Origin: Tetracentron sinense
Lineage: Eukaryota > Streptophyta > Magnoliopsida > Trochodendrales > Trochodendraceae
Assembly (NCBI GenBank): GCA_015143295.1
Contig: CM026565.1
Location: forward strand, 17,122,548 to 17,186,547
Reading direction: 5' to 3'
Length of the DNA: 64,000 bases
Shown: in pieces, positions 33,265 to 44,205 of the stretch
Position numbering within the stretch: the first letter of the stretch is position 1
Layout of the letters: every line of letters starts with the position of its first letter
Program-made: the position numbers and the translations under genes
Notes under the pieces: generated by a model
Told to the model about the DNA's origin: nothing
The model's database searches: none
Seen by the model: the letters and a program-made list of their open reading frames with translations, nothing else

Positions 33265-35649
33265 TGTTATTTAGTGTAATGGAGAGGTGGGGGTTTTGAT
33301 ATGTGAAAGGTGTTTTGCGTCTTTTGACTGTTTGAGACTTTGAGGTTTTGAGCTGTTAGCTCATTTATTTCATTAAACCCCAATATCGGTTTCCCTTTCT
33401 CGCCCTCCAATCCAGCTCTAGTCCCAAATCCTAAATGCCCCTTCTCATACTTAGTTTCCTTGAATCCATAATTCCTAATTGCTTGAATTAGAAGAAAAGA
33501 TAACATGAACCAACATTTACGCATTTCCAAATAAAAATTCATGGGAAAAGAAAAGAAAGAAAGAACTCAGGCATTGTACCATATGCTAAGCTTGTTAATC
33601 AGTTAGATAATAAATTTTTCATCCTTTTTAATATAAAACGATGATCAAAATTCTTTGATTCCAAATGCTTTAAAGAACTACTTTGTTTGACACTGCATTT
33701 TACTGCCTAAACATGAATAGTAAATCATTATGATCATTATTTGATAATTTAATCATCTGGAACATTTTGTTTAATCGAATTAATATTAAAAAAAAACATA
33801 TGGTTCTTAGTTCTTACTCATGCCATGAGAGGTATCACCATTACTCACACATCTGGAATACTTGTGGATTTTTCTTCTCTTCCTTTCCTTTTTTCTCTTA
33901 AATTAATTGATAATATGCTAGAAAAAAATACCTCTTTTCTTAGCTCTGCAATGTAGACAGACCTAAAGTGATATCAGTAAGTCATTGGTAGCATTTGCAA
34001 GCTCTTAATATCACATCCTTGAGTTTCTCTTCAATTGTTTAAGATCTATTTTGCTATTAGTTCTGTTTCAATATTATATTCATGATCATCCCATTCACAA
34101 TTGTGATATTCTACTTCTAATTACTAGGGCTAGATTAATTTGAACCGGATAGCATTAACATTGTGTTTGCTACTCGATGCTTTAAATAGTCATTTATGTT
34201 GCAAGATATAATAGCATTTTCCCCTTCTAAGCATGAACCTAAGTTTCTAAATGAAATATTTGCTGCAATCCAAATATCAGCCTAATATAAATATTTTGGT
34301 TGGTTATACATATTCAATAGGCTAGCATATCATTTTATTTTATGATAAACTTAATACATTTGTACCGACATGATCGTATAACATTTTTTTACATTGATAC
34401 TAATTTTCTTTTAACTATTGTAAATTGAGAAGTTACTCTTTGCCCTAGAAAGTCAAACGTAAATTTTAACTTCTTGTATTAGGAAGCTATTTTTCGCAAG
34501 AACAAACCAAACGGAATTGTCCCTTAAAATAACTTTTTCCTACTCTCCCGGAGAGCTACTTTCCTAGGAAATTCTCCTGCTAATATGCATAGAAGTTTAT
34601 CCAAACAAGCCCTAAGTATTTCTTGCTTAAAAAATAAACTAATATCTACTCCAAGAAGATGAGTGGTGTAAAGAAGACCATATAGAATTAGGAATCAACG
34701 ATACATAAGAGGAGATCCCGAGTACCAATAAAAAGGCGACCGAAAGATGTACATGGTGGAAAGGGGGCTAGAACCCAACTTTCAATGGGTTTCTCCATGA
34801 ATATCACCTAAATGAAAATTTGTGGATTGCTACTTTTTTAACTGGTACCTAAATGAAAAGCAAAGAGTTATATAGAGGCTATTATCAATGTGCATTGGTC
34901 TTATTTATGCATTTTGGTTGTATTGATAGAATATTTGTTATTAGCTGTTATAATTTTATATGTAATAATAATTAATTTAGACTGAATTGCATTTAAATGA
35001 TTAACATTTTGTAAAGTGCATGTCTCACATAATATTTTTCTAATGTCTGTAGGTAAGGTGACATTCTTCAGTTCTCCCCGAGTCTCTTGTTGACCTAAGA
35101 TCCTCACATTGTTTATTGACGAATTTCAAGAGAAAGACTATTGTACTTGGACTCATCAGTAGAGATGCAACACCATCTGCCAATATAGCGTCATGGTAGA
35201 TGAATTCTCTGATATCTATTCAGATTTGTATGGAGGAGAAGGGATACTTGGCCCAAACCTGTTACACAGTTTTTTTGATTTTTCTCATGTGTAATTTGAC
35301 TTTTTTTTATTCATTACTTGGTAATTTATTTCTCATCATTTTCAGACGTACATAACTAACAAGTTTGGACTTGAATTATATTATGATAGTTGGATGATTG
35401 AAGTAATGATTAGGATTTTGAAGTATATTGTCATTATAGGATATTTGAAATGATGGTTTAGTGTTTCTTACGTATTGTGGTGGTTGGGTTTTTAAAGTGA
35501 TAGTAGATATATCTTATGTAGTGATGCTTATGTACTATTGTGGTTGAGTTTTTAAAGTGATGGTTTAGTGTTTCTTATGTAATAAAGTGGGTGTGTGTTA
35601 AATTCATTGATAGGTATTACAAGTGCAGGTTCTATTTGGTTGGAAAAAT

Positions 35650-36010
35650 AAATATTTGTTTTCCTAAACTATTTGGAAAAACCACGGTCAAAGACCGTTA
35701 TTTTTGTTAACTTAAACCACTTTTTTTTATTGTTGGAACAACTATGGTCAAAGGCTGTTGTTTTTGTTAAGAAATTTATGTACATAATTAGTTAAAACAA
35801 CAGTTTATGACTGTAGTTTACGTATATATGACCGTGGTTTATACATACGTAAACTACGTTTTTCAACTGTTGTTTTAGCCGACCTTTTACCACTGTCTCA
35901 ATCCGTTGTCTATAAAAACCACAGGAGAAATCATGATGGAAACAACCACGATCAGAAACTGTGGTTTATGATAGAAAACCACGGTTTTTGATCGTGGTTT
36001 TTACCGAATT
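35650..36010. repeat. Subterminal-type inverted repeats (ACCACGGTC..GACCGTGGT words)
   Basis: At least six copies of a word like AACCACGGTCAAAGACCGT, in both orientations, including a near-perfect palindrome at about 35977-36001 (AAAACCACGG..CGTGGTTTT). The clustering next to an insertion edge is typical of transposase-binding repeats of CACTA elements. Confidence 0.6.
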
Positions 36011-36040
36011 TTGGCGTATATAAAGGTTATTTGTGTCAAT

Positions 36041-36669
36041 CAAAACATTTCAAAGGCTATCCAACCAAAACTCAAAGACCTTATTCTTGAGGCCTGAATC
36101 ACTCACCACATCATTTCTCACAACATAATCCCTAGATTGGGCAGTAGGAATTATGTAACCTATTTTGATGTGTGCTTTATGTGGTGCATCCTTACCACCA
36201 AGCATATTGATCTCCCACATCTTATCATTCACACCATGGTTGATAGTGTGCCTAAGAAGAATGCTTGTCTTCCTTATGGCCAAGCTCTCACCCACCTCTT
36301 TAAGTATCTTGAGCTGCCTCTAGACTCTATCCCCTGACAAGGTAGTATCTACAAACTATGATTTTTATGGTCCTCCCACCTTAATGAGAATGGGCTACCT
36401 AGGACACAATGTCATGAAAATCTGGATACCCAAGCCTGCTATCATTCAGTTTTCCACTTGTGCTCCAGCTTCTCAGCCTTCCATTCCTCCAGTTCCAGAT
36501 CGAGTCTACTCTTTCTAAAGAGTTTCCTGTTCCTACTCCTGCAGCTGATCCTACTATAACTCCTATTAGTGAGCCAATCATCTCCACTCCAGAGACCACA
36601 TCTGCTCCTGGTCCATCTATTCCATTTGAGACTCTGGTGTTAGACATGATGCCTAAAAAGGTCATTTAG
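36041..36669 (+). pseudogene. Env-like / plant transposon ORF, middle part (Copia-2)
   Basis: Resumes with ITHHIISHNIIPRLGSRNYV, FDVCFMWCILTTKHIDLPHL and KNACLPYGQALTHLFKYLEL, the C-terminal half of the domain begun at 28176. After a stop at 36335 and a frame change come YDFYGPPTLMRMGYLGHNVM and a Pro/Ser/Thr-rich segment (VPTPAADPTITPISEP) to 36669. The decay is by frameshifts and stops. Interrupted again after MMPKKVI by a 2.2-kb block. Confidence 0.65.
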
Positions 36670-36671
36670 AT

Positions 36672-38860
36672 TGTTAGATTCTTATTAATTTGATTAATAG
36701 AGACTTCTTCTTTATCTATTGTGTATTCATTATGGGTAATTGACCATGATCATGAGATGATCTATATGATATGAGATATCGATAAAGGTCCTTAGGATAT
36801 ATTGTAGGAAATTTATGAGATTGGATTATCATAGGTAGATATAACTTTCCAGTTCCTTATACCTTATATAGTCACGACTATGGGTGAAGCTGGGCACTTC
36901 ACTTATATGGTTGCCACTATGCTAAGATGTTCTCAATAATTGAGATGTAGTTCTATCTCAAACTATTGTAGTGGAGACTACACATCAGCATATAGGTGTT
37001 TAAATGTATACTGACTGATTGCATTCAATGAGAGACCTCTTGCATAAACATATTATCAGATAGTTGGTCTCTCATTCACATTGAACAGTTTCAATGATCC
37101 TTAGATCTGATGAGTTCATTTATAACTGAACAATAATCTGACTGTTTTGATTCTACCAAAGTATTCTCTACCTTAGGGAATACGATATAGTGATAGTTGA
37201 ATAGTTAGAAAGCTGTTTGAGTCATAATGAATTTCAAAGAAGAAATCCATACTCATTAATTTGAGAGATTATCCAAGTTCCGGGTAAGACAGTTGATTAA
37301 GCTTAAATCCTGCGCAGGTATTTTGAAACAAAATAAGTTTGAAATATATTTTATTTAAAATATATTATACTTATAAAAGGATTTTCTCAAAATGTTTTAC
37401 ATGAGAAATTGTTTCTCATGGCTTAATCAAAAGTCTTGGAAACCTGGATGATGTGCAATGAGCTATGAGTTAGATAGTATAAATAATCTCGAAGGCCCAT
37501 TAGGGATAATGTAATTGGAAAGATCAATTGAATTAAAAAGTTCATGTGGCGGGATCTGTATTGGTTAATGTTCATACACTGGGATTCAATTGCAACATGG
37601 ATATCTCACGGCACTTGTAATTCCGATGTAATTCCTGTTTAGGGTCAATAGGATAACATTGGGTAAGCCAGAGTAAGAATGTCCTAGAGCAATCTGTGGA
37701 GATGCTCACATAAGAAATACAAGCTCATAAATTGATTAAAAGTTAATCAATTATTTAAAAATGATTAAATATTAATCATTGATTAAATAGATTAAAAGTT
37801 AATCTATGGTTTAAATTAATTGTTAATTTAAATTAAGAGATTATATTAGTAATTATTTAATTAACTTAATTAAGGGGGAAATGGGTTTGACCCATATCCA
37901 TAAATCCATATGGATGGACCTTTAATATGGGCCCAAACCCATGGATTAAAACCCATGAATGGGGCGCCCACTTTAGTTCTCCTAATTGGATTAGGATTTT
38001 GTTACTTGAATAATTATTGATTAATAACTCCATTTATTATGGAATTAAATTCCAATGGTTGGAATGCAAGAAGAATTAAGATGATTTGTAATTGGATTAC
38101 AAGTAGGAATGCAAGACTCCCCTAAGCTCATGCCCCCCTTGGTTGTGGTCTCCTAATTTGATTAGGACTCCTCTTTGTGGTTGGTTGTTGACTAATCCGA
38201 ATAATTAAGGAATCCTCTTTTGACAATGACACCTAAATTAGTAGGATTTCTATAACTATAGTAGTTATAGTTACATTAGGATTTTATTTTAATTAATAAT
38301 AAGTGTTATTATTGATAAATAATTCCTAAGGGATTTGTTGTAGTTGGAGTAGGATTAGGATTGGATCCTAGTCTATAAATACCTCAACCCCCTAAACTAA
38401 AGAAAAAAAATTCTCCAGAATTTTTTCTCTCCATCTCCTCCTCTCCAAAACCGTGAGACCCTAGGGTATACCCTAGGGATTTTCGTGAAGCTTCAAGGGT
38501 GCTCCAAGTTGGGTTCTTCAATTCTAGGGTTTTGAACTCTAGGGTTTTGATTGGTAGATAGTCTACACCAATAATCCATCTTCTTCTTCTTGCTTCTTCA
38601 ATTCCAAGTAGAGATTCTAAAGCTTCGTGGGGATAGCGAAGAACAAAGATCGAGCTTCGAGTATTTCTTCGAGAAATCTCTACAAAAAGTTTTGACGGTT
38701 CGAGTGGATATTAGTTTCACCGGTGAACATCATTCACTGAGGTAATATGACTAAAACTCATAGATAATTTTAGTTGCTTTCTATGGTGTAAAGATCATCG
38801 GGATCCTGTTTCAGCATAAATTTTTATCCGGATCCCCCTTCACCTGGTAGCAGCAACAAC
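36672..38860 (+). mobile_element. LTR-like insertion (2.2 kb) in env-like ORF
   Basis: Begins TGTTAGATTCTTATTAATTT. A promoter-like stretch with TATAAATA (about 38374) is followed by a CT-rich leader and CTAGGGTTTTGAACTCTAGG, the usual layout of an LTR. Near 38835-38860 CCCCCTTCA is followed by TGGTAGCAGC, reminiscent of a decayed primer site, so this may be an LTR plus the first bases of an internal region. No convincing target duplication. AT-rich GATTAAAAGTTAATC repeats lie at 37730-37870. No protein. Confidence 0.45.
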
Positions 38861-38867
38861 AGAATAG

Positions 38868-39485
38868 CTTTCTCCTGAGCATTTAGTGTACTCCCCAACT
38901 CAGTCTCCAGTACCAGCTTCACCACCCAGAGTACCTTCACACCATTTTGAGATAGGAGGACCCTCTGCTCAGCATGAGTCTCCCTTGAGACCATCTTATG
39001 ATAGTGATCTCCTCAGTCTTATGATGGGGAAGATTGATTCTTTGAGTACGAGCATGGTCAGCTTCGAGTCTGAGGTTAGAGACAGATTAGTCTCACTTGA
39101 GACCTATGTAGCAGGGCTTCAATCAGGTAGAAGAGATAGATCCGAGGCTTCCATTGCTAGACTTCAGGATTTGAGTGTAGAGACAAGGATAGTAAAAGAG
39201 AGAGTGGATGCCACCACTTCTATTATTCAAAGGAGAGCAGTGGACACTGCAGAGCAGCTAATCAAGATAGATGCTACTATAAGAATCATAAAGGGGAGAG
39301 TTGAGTTTTCAGATCAGCATTTCAGGGCACATGGTCCTATGGTTCAGAAGATGGCAGCTATGATTGGAGCTCAGGCACCTATTATAATCCAGATGGCCAC
39401 ACAGGTGACTCGTCTTACTCTTGAGGTTACAAATATGAAAGCTCTTCTGAAAAAGCTCAAGGAAAAGCAAGACAAGGAAATGTAG
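38868..39485 (+). pseudogene. Env-like / plant transposon ORF, C-terminal part (Copia-2)
   Basis: An open frame of about 205 codons with no stop: LSPEHLVYSPTQSPVPASPP, then DLLSLMMGKIDSLSTSMVSF, followed by long heptad-like helices (RIVKERVDATTSIIQRRAVD, TLEVTNMKALLKKLKEKQDK) to TAG at 39483. It is predicted to form a coiled coil, as in the C-terminus of these ORFs. The lack of stops over 600 nt contrasts with the decayed N-terminal part. The true start is upstream, beyond the inserted block. Confidence 0.65.
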
Positions 39486-39521
39486 TTCTTAATTTTTTTT
39501 CCTTGCATGTTTTTTGATGAT

Positions 39522-39536
39522 GGCAAGGGGGAGAAA
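39522..39536 (+). other. Polypurine tract region of Copia-2
   Basis: GGCAAGGGGGAGAAAA follows TTTTTGATGAT, the typical sequence before a plant Copia 3' LTR. The LTR start would be shortly downstream; TGTTTAAGCC at 39548 is a candidate, but the LTR is disrupted from here on. Confidence 0.6.
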
Positions 39537-41071
39537 AATGAAAAAGGTGTTTAAGCCAAGGTAAAAAGAGTGGAAGCACTCTAGGTAAGTCAATGGAAGA
39601 GTGAAACCACTCTAAGTGGAAGAAAAAGTGAAAAACAGAGGATTCACCAAGTTCTGGTGAATCCCGATCGATCGCACCTCAAGGCCGGTCGACCGGCTAT
39701 CACGAAAACAACCCAAAAAGGCCAATATTGGGTGGGTTATGCAAGGCCGGTTGACCGCCCTCCCTGGCCGGTCGATCGACTATCACCGAAAAGCCCAAAA
39801 TAGGCTTTACAGTAGGTGTTTTAAGAAGGCCGGTCGACCGCCCCTTCTAGCCGGTCGATTGCCCCTTTTAGCCGATTGACTGGGACCTCGGCATTTTGCC
39901 CAGTTTGGTCTGGGGGACTCTTTCATTAATGGTAGCAAGGTATTTTAACCTCCCATTTTCCTATATAAGCCCAATCTTGTGGGTGAGGGTTTCATAAACC
40001 CTCAAGGCATAAATTGAGAGTAGTTGGGGAGAGTTAGAAAGGAAGAAAGGGAAAGCTAGGGTTTTGGCAAGGGTGGAGCTTGGATCCTTCTTCAAGCATT
40101 GGATCTCATCTTCTGAAGCTCCTCAAGCTTTTCTCCAATTCAAGAGGTAAGTACTCCTACCAACTAACCTTGCTATTATACAAAGATGTAAATAGAGGAT
40201 TGAAGTATGATTGTGAATGGAAATTGTAAGTAAACTCTTCTAGTTAACCTAGAGATAACCTAGATCTCAAACCTAGGGTTCCAAGCTTAAATGTTGAGAT
40301 TGTATCCATGAATTCCAAATTCTTAAATCAACCATGATTTCTCTAAATGTATGAACTCTGAATGATGTTATGGATGTAATAGGCTAAGTAATCATGATCG
40401 ATGCAATGTATGTCAAATGTATAATGCCTATTGTCATGATTTCATGTTTAAAGCCTTCCATGAGTACTATGATGTTTTAAGGTTTTTCCACCAATGTCAC
40501 ATTGTTATAATGTCTATATAGGTTTCCTTTAAGATCTCCCATGTCTATATTAAGCTTGAAATGTCATATGTTATTCCTCACCAATATGATGTCCACCATT
40601 TATTATGCACAACCATGTATGCATGACCGAGTTTTCTAAATATAAGGATATGAAAAACAACCATAGAGCAAGACAAGTGATTCACGAAACGAATGATAAA
40701 TCCGAACTTTGGGTCGGTCAAGGATAGGGCATATCCAAGGATATGCCATATCTGGCTTCAAGAAAACAAGACAAACAAGGATGATAATGCCGTCGGTTAA
40801 GGATGTTGGTGTGCCTTTTCTATTTCGTTGAAGGGTATTTACATAACCGGCTCACAAGTTGCTTTCAAGAAATTCGGTGAAGGGTATTTACATACCCGGC
40901 TCGCAAGTCGCTACAAGGGCACTAACATCTCGCTCACAAGACAAGCAAGATAAGACAAGTGTAATTCTAAACAAGAACAAGACAAGACAAGCATGATTTT
41001 ATGAGACAAGAACACGATAAGAATAAGATTCTAAGCACGATAAGCTAGTTTTGAAAATACAGAAATTATTC

Positions 41072-42256
41072 TGATCAATGATCTCTATGACCTAGAGGGG
41101 GGGTGAATAGGTCTATCTAAGAAATTCTAACCAATTTTTAATTTTTTATCTAATTAGATTAGAAATCAATGAACCATTCACACAAACAATCCACACAAAT
41201 CAAACACAGCAGATTTTTACGTGGAAAACCCTTACGGGAAAAAACCACGGGACCTCGTCCAGCAACAAACTTCACTATAAGAAAAATTCAAGTACAAGAC
41301 AAGACCTTACCCAAACCGGACTCAACGTTCCTAGGTACAAAATCTTACTCTTGATTTCTACGAACCAGCAGGTTCGATCTCCGTTGTAGCAGCTTCGGTT
41401 CCTAACCGACCAAATCTTCTCAAGCTACTTCAATACCACGATCACACACGATCGATCTCCTTCCACGAAGGCTCCGGATCATACCCCGGACACACACACG
41501 AAGTGTAGGGTCGTGAATCAATTTAGAAAGCTTCAAACCCTAGAGGGATCTCATACAGATCTGAGATCACACAATGCAAGATCAAACGAATAGATCTATA
41601 CTTGCATTCTCTAGGATGATTGAAAAATGAGGGATCACTAAAGATCTATGAAGAACAATGGAAAAAGCCCTAGAAGGGTTTCTCAAACCTCTACTCTTTC
41701 AAAAATAAACAAAGATACGAATTAGGTCTTCAAAAAGTTGTTTATATAGGGTTTAGAAAGAGTCCAAAAAAAATAAAATTATGTTTACGAGGACTGATCG
41801 ATCGGTGCTTATGACCGATCGCTCGGTCCAAAACCGATCGATCTCTACTTTCACCGATAGATCGGTTAAAAATAGTCTCTCTGGAAAAATACCCCATACA
41901 AAGTTTTTGACCAGTCGATAGCCACCGATCGCTCGGTAGGCCACCGATCGATCGGTCGCAACACCGAGCAATCGGTTGAGACAGAATTTCAGCCTAAACA
42001 TTTTTCTTTTGTTTTTGTTTGATTCAAATTAGATCAAACCTCTTTGGAAGGCTTAAAACTATTCTCCTAGGTATGTTTAGAGTTATCTAAGTTAAATCCA
42101 ACCTAAGTAGGGCTCTCTAAGTCCATTACCTGTCTAGATCCGGAGTAGAAGCTTTTTCTTCAATATCTTCAGTCTTCTTGAAACTTTAACTCTTCTGACA
42201 AGTTGAACAAGACACAACACTCATGACCTATCTAAAGATCACGGAATTTGCCAACA
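41072..42256 (-). mobile_element. Copia solo LTR, minus strand, inside family X copy B
   Basis: On the minus strand it begins TGTTGGCAAATTCCGTGATC and ends GATCATTGATCA. The stretch GACCTATTCACCCCCCCTCT near its end is typical of Copia LTR ends and resembles the Copia-2 LTR end at about 43010-43040. It contains a cluster of ACCGATCGATCGGT palindromes (41795-41995). The flanks TATTC and CCTAT(TTC) do not give a clean duplication, so edges may be off by a few bases. Confidence 0.6.
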
Positions 42257-42481
42257 CCTATTTCTGGATTTACAAATACGAAAAGATAATTTCAAGTACA
42301 AGCTATGAGTTATGCACATATGATTTCAATGAGAATTTTACACTTGAGTTTCATGCATGCTCATGAATGTATTGTTTAAATTTCTTGTATGTTATGAATT
42401 GTATTATATCACTGTTAGCTAGTAGCTAGTACTCGCTGAGTGTTTCAATACTCAGCCGTACATTTCATGTCGGCAGGTCCA

Positions 42482-42604
42482 GTGAATATCTTTAACCTCA
42501 AGCCATGGGTTGAGGAAGAGTATGCTGAAGAAGAGGCGCTTATTCCATTGCAGCCTCAGGAGGACAGAGATCTAAATAGGTGGTCCTATCTAGACTATTG
42601 TTGA
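42482..42604 (+). pseudogene. Micro-ORF of family X, copy B (start codon lost)
   Basis: 40 codons open in frame from GTG at 42482 (ATG in copy A) to TGA at 42602: FNLKPWVEEEY, PLQPQEDRDL, WSYLDYC. It starts six nt after the predicted acceptor GGCAG. See copy A (15412-15537) for the comparison. Confidence 0.5.
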
Positions 42605-42846
42605 GTGGATAGTTAGTGAGGTTTATTATTTTGGATTTTGATCGGTGGGCATGTCCACTCTTACCTTTAGTCATGTTTATGTATAAAAACCTTGAGAATA
42701 CTAATCATGTATAGAAAAGATAAAAAATTGAGTTCACGTTTCCGCATTGTTTCGCTTCCGCATTGATTTTGTTTCCTCTATTGTTAGGTATGGTAGTAGC
42801 GTCTAAAATCTCACCTAACTCCTAGGAGGGATTTTGGGGCGTTACA

Positions 42847-43062
42847 AGGGTGAATCTCGAAAACATATCCTGTGTTTGTTTTCATCTTTCCTTTCTCTTT
42901 ATTTATTATTGCATTGATTATAGAATTGCTAGATTTTCATTCACTTGTTATTAGATTAATTTTAATTCTGCCAAAGGGATTAGGAAGAAAATTTTAATTT
43001 GCCAAGACCCTATTCACCCTCCCCCCCCCCCCCCCCTCTAGGGTACAATACTTGGGCAACAA
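42847..43062 (+). repeat. Remainder of Copia-2 3' LTR
   Basis: Sequence resumes after the family X insertion and ends CTTGGGCAACA. CCCTATTCACCCT and a C-run (43021-43036) near the end match the usual Copia LTR end. The 5' LTR of Copia-2 is not in the window. Confidence 0.5.
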
Positions 43063-43860
43063 AACCCTCCAAATTCCATTCTCCTTCCTCCATGATTGAT
43101 TTCTAAACATTCACACACATGCTATCGACACTAAAACATTTCTGAAATATGAATCTAAGGATTTATGATGTGTTTTTATTGTCTCGATCCTAGCGATCTA
43201 GGGTTTCAAGAAGAGGATGAACCCCAAAATCTCCCAATCTATTCTATCTCAACCTAGTTCATTCATGAGCGTTTATTACACCAAATACAATAATAAATAC
43301 AACTCTATAATGAATTTAATGATCAAGGGGGTGATCACTTGCCTCAACCCTTGAGATTTAAGGTTTCAAGAGGATGGAAAACCCCAAATGGATCTGCTTC
43401 ACAATTTTGAGCTCCCCTTATCGAGAAATCCGAATCTTGAGCCTTAAATCTTACCCTTTAAGCCTTAGCACCAAACTTCCAACCCTAGCCTCTTCTTCCT
43501 CCTTCTTCCCAATTTTTTTTTTCAAAAAGTGAGAGATTTAGTCTATCTCTATTTATTTTTACTAAAACCTCATTTTGTGCTTTTACCCAAATACTCTTAC
43601 TAATTGCGTTTGATCACAAGCCCAATTTAAACCCTTAAGTGTTTTATGTCATTCTTTAATTATTCCACCCAAGGTTATTAAATTCTCATGACCAAACAAC
43701 ACATATAGATATTACTAAAATACCCCTACACTTAGGAAATTACTAAAATACCCTTAGCATTTAAATCTAAAATTCAGAATCGCTACATCTATGCAAACCG
43801 GCTGAACGACTGGGAAAACCAGTCTACTGGTTATTGCGAGACTGGGCTCTTAGGTCCGGA
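43063..43860. other. No recognisable feature
   Basis: AT-rich, non-coding. It includes two loosely similar segments with AGGGTTTCAAGA(A)GAGGATG(A/G)A at about 43200 and 43362. Nothing else supported. Confidence 0.4.
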
Positions 43861-44205
43861 TTTGGCTTATTTTGGGCTTAATATATAAGATACTTATGAG
43901 CTAGGGTTTCATTATCTATTGAAGACACCAAGAGAGGTTTTCCCTGCGAGAGAGAGAGAGAGAGAGGGAACTTTGTATTGCTTGTTTGGTTAGGTTAGGT
44001 TACCTACCTGAGTAAGGGCAGCCCCTCACAGCTTGACTCTTGAGCATAGTGAAGTGTGGATCCAAGGATGTAGGCATTAACCGAACCATGTAATCTTGTA
44101 TTGTGTGTTCTTGTCTTGCTTTTCTCTATTCTTATTCTTTTGATTGTCGTATTGTGGGTTGTTGTGCGATTCCCAATATTAGGGTCCAACGATTTCCCAC
44201 ATGTA
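43861..44205 (+). repeat. Possible LTR remnant with promoter
   Basis: TATATAAGATAC at about 43881 lies 70 nt before a (GA)n tract (43949-43967). The segment ends CCAACGATTTCCCACA followed by TGTATCAGGCAC, which looks like a decayed Copia LTR end plus primer site (TGGTATCAGAGC). Only motif-level support. Confidence 0.35.

Larger units (their letters stand above)
28572..36040. mobile_element. Degenerate ~7.5-kb insertion, DNA-transposon-like, in env-like ORF
   Basis: Separates two halves of one coding domain. Its left edge contains GGTCTTTGACCATGG and AACGACGGTTCATATTGAACC; its right edge (35650-36010) contains many ACCACGGTCAAAGACCGT-like inverted words. Both look like subterminal repeats of a CACTA-type element, but no CACTA tips are seen. 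TTTCAAAG occurs at both edges (28552-28559 and 36047-36054) and could be a target duplication of about 8 bp. No transposase was found; the inside is non-coding with two foldbacks (29220-29912), a (CT)n run near 32709 and a 24-base G run at 33241. The class is uncertain. Confidence 0.4.
39560..42846 (+). mobile_element. Family X LTR, copy B, in the Copia-2 3' LTR
   Basis: Right end GGGGCGTTACA (42846) equals the family X terminus. The left edge is approximate because the TGTAG start is not found. It has the same order as copy A: GGCCGGTCGACCGG-type motif cluster (39665-39880), TATATAAG (39962-39969), leader, donor CAAGAG/GTAAGT (40147), tandem-repeat zone, stem-loop (42435-42456), acceptor (42476), micro-ORF. 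The intron zone is interrupted by a Copia solo LTR (41072-42256). It is diverged from copies A and C, so it belongs to another subfamily. Confidence 0.65.

Noticed and set aside
35036..35280. Possible exon preceding the subterminal repeat zone
   Set aside because: No open frame with recognisable residues; only an intron-like AG before it.
36660..38890. CATTTAG at both edges of the 2.2-kb block as a target duplication
   Set aside because: Using it as a duplication gives element ends without TG..CA or any TIR; the 7-bp match is plausible by chance in AT-rich DNA.
8127..43062. A single Copia element spanning PBS/gag and the RNase H/env-like ORF
   Set aside because: The LTR ends at 8552 and 43062 are different, and the gag and RNase H signatures point to different Copia lineages, so two elements are more likely.
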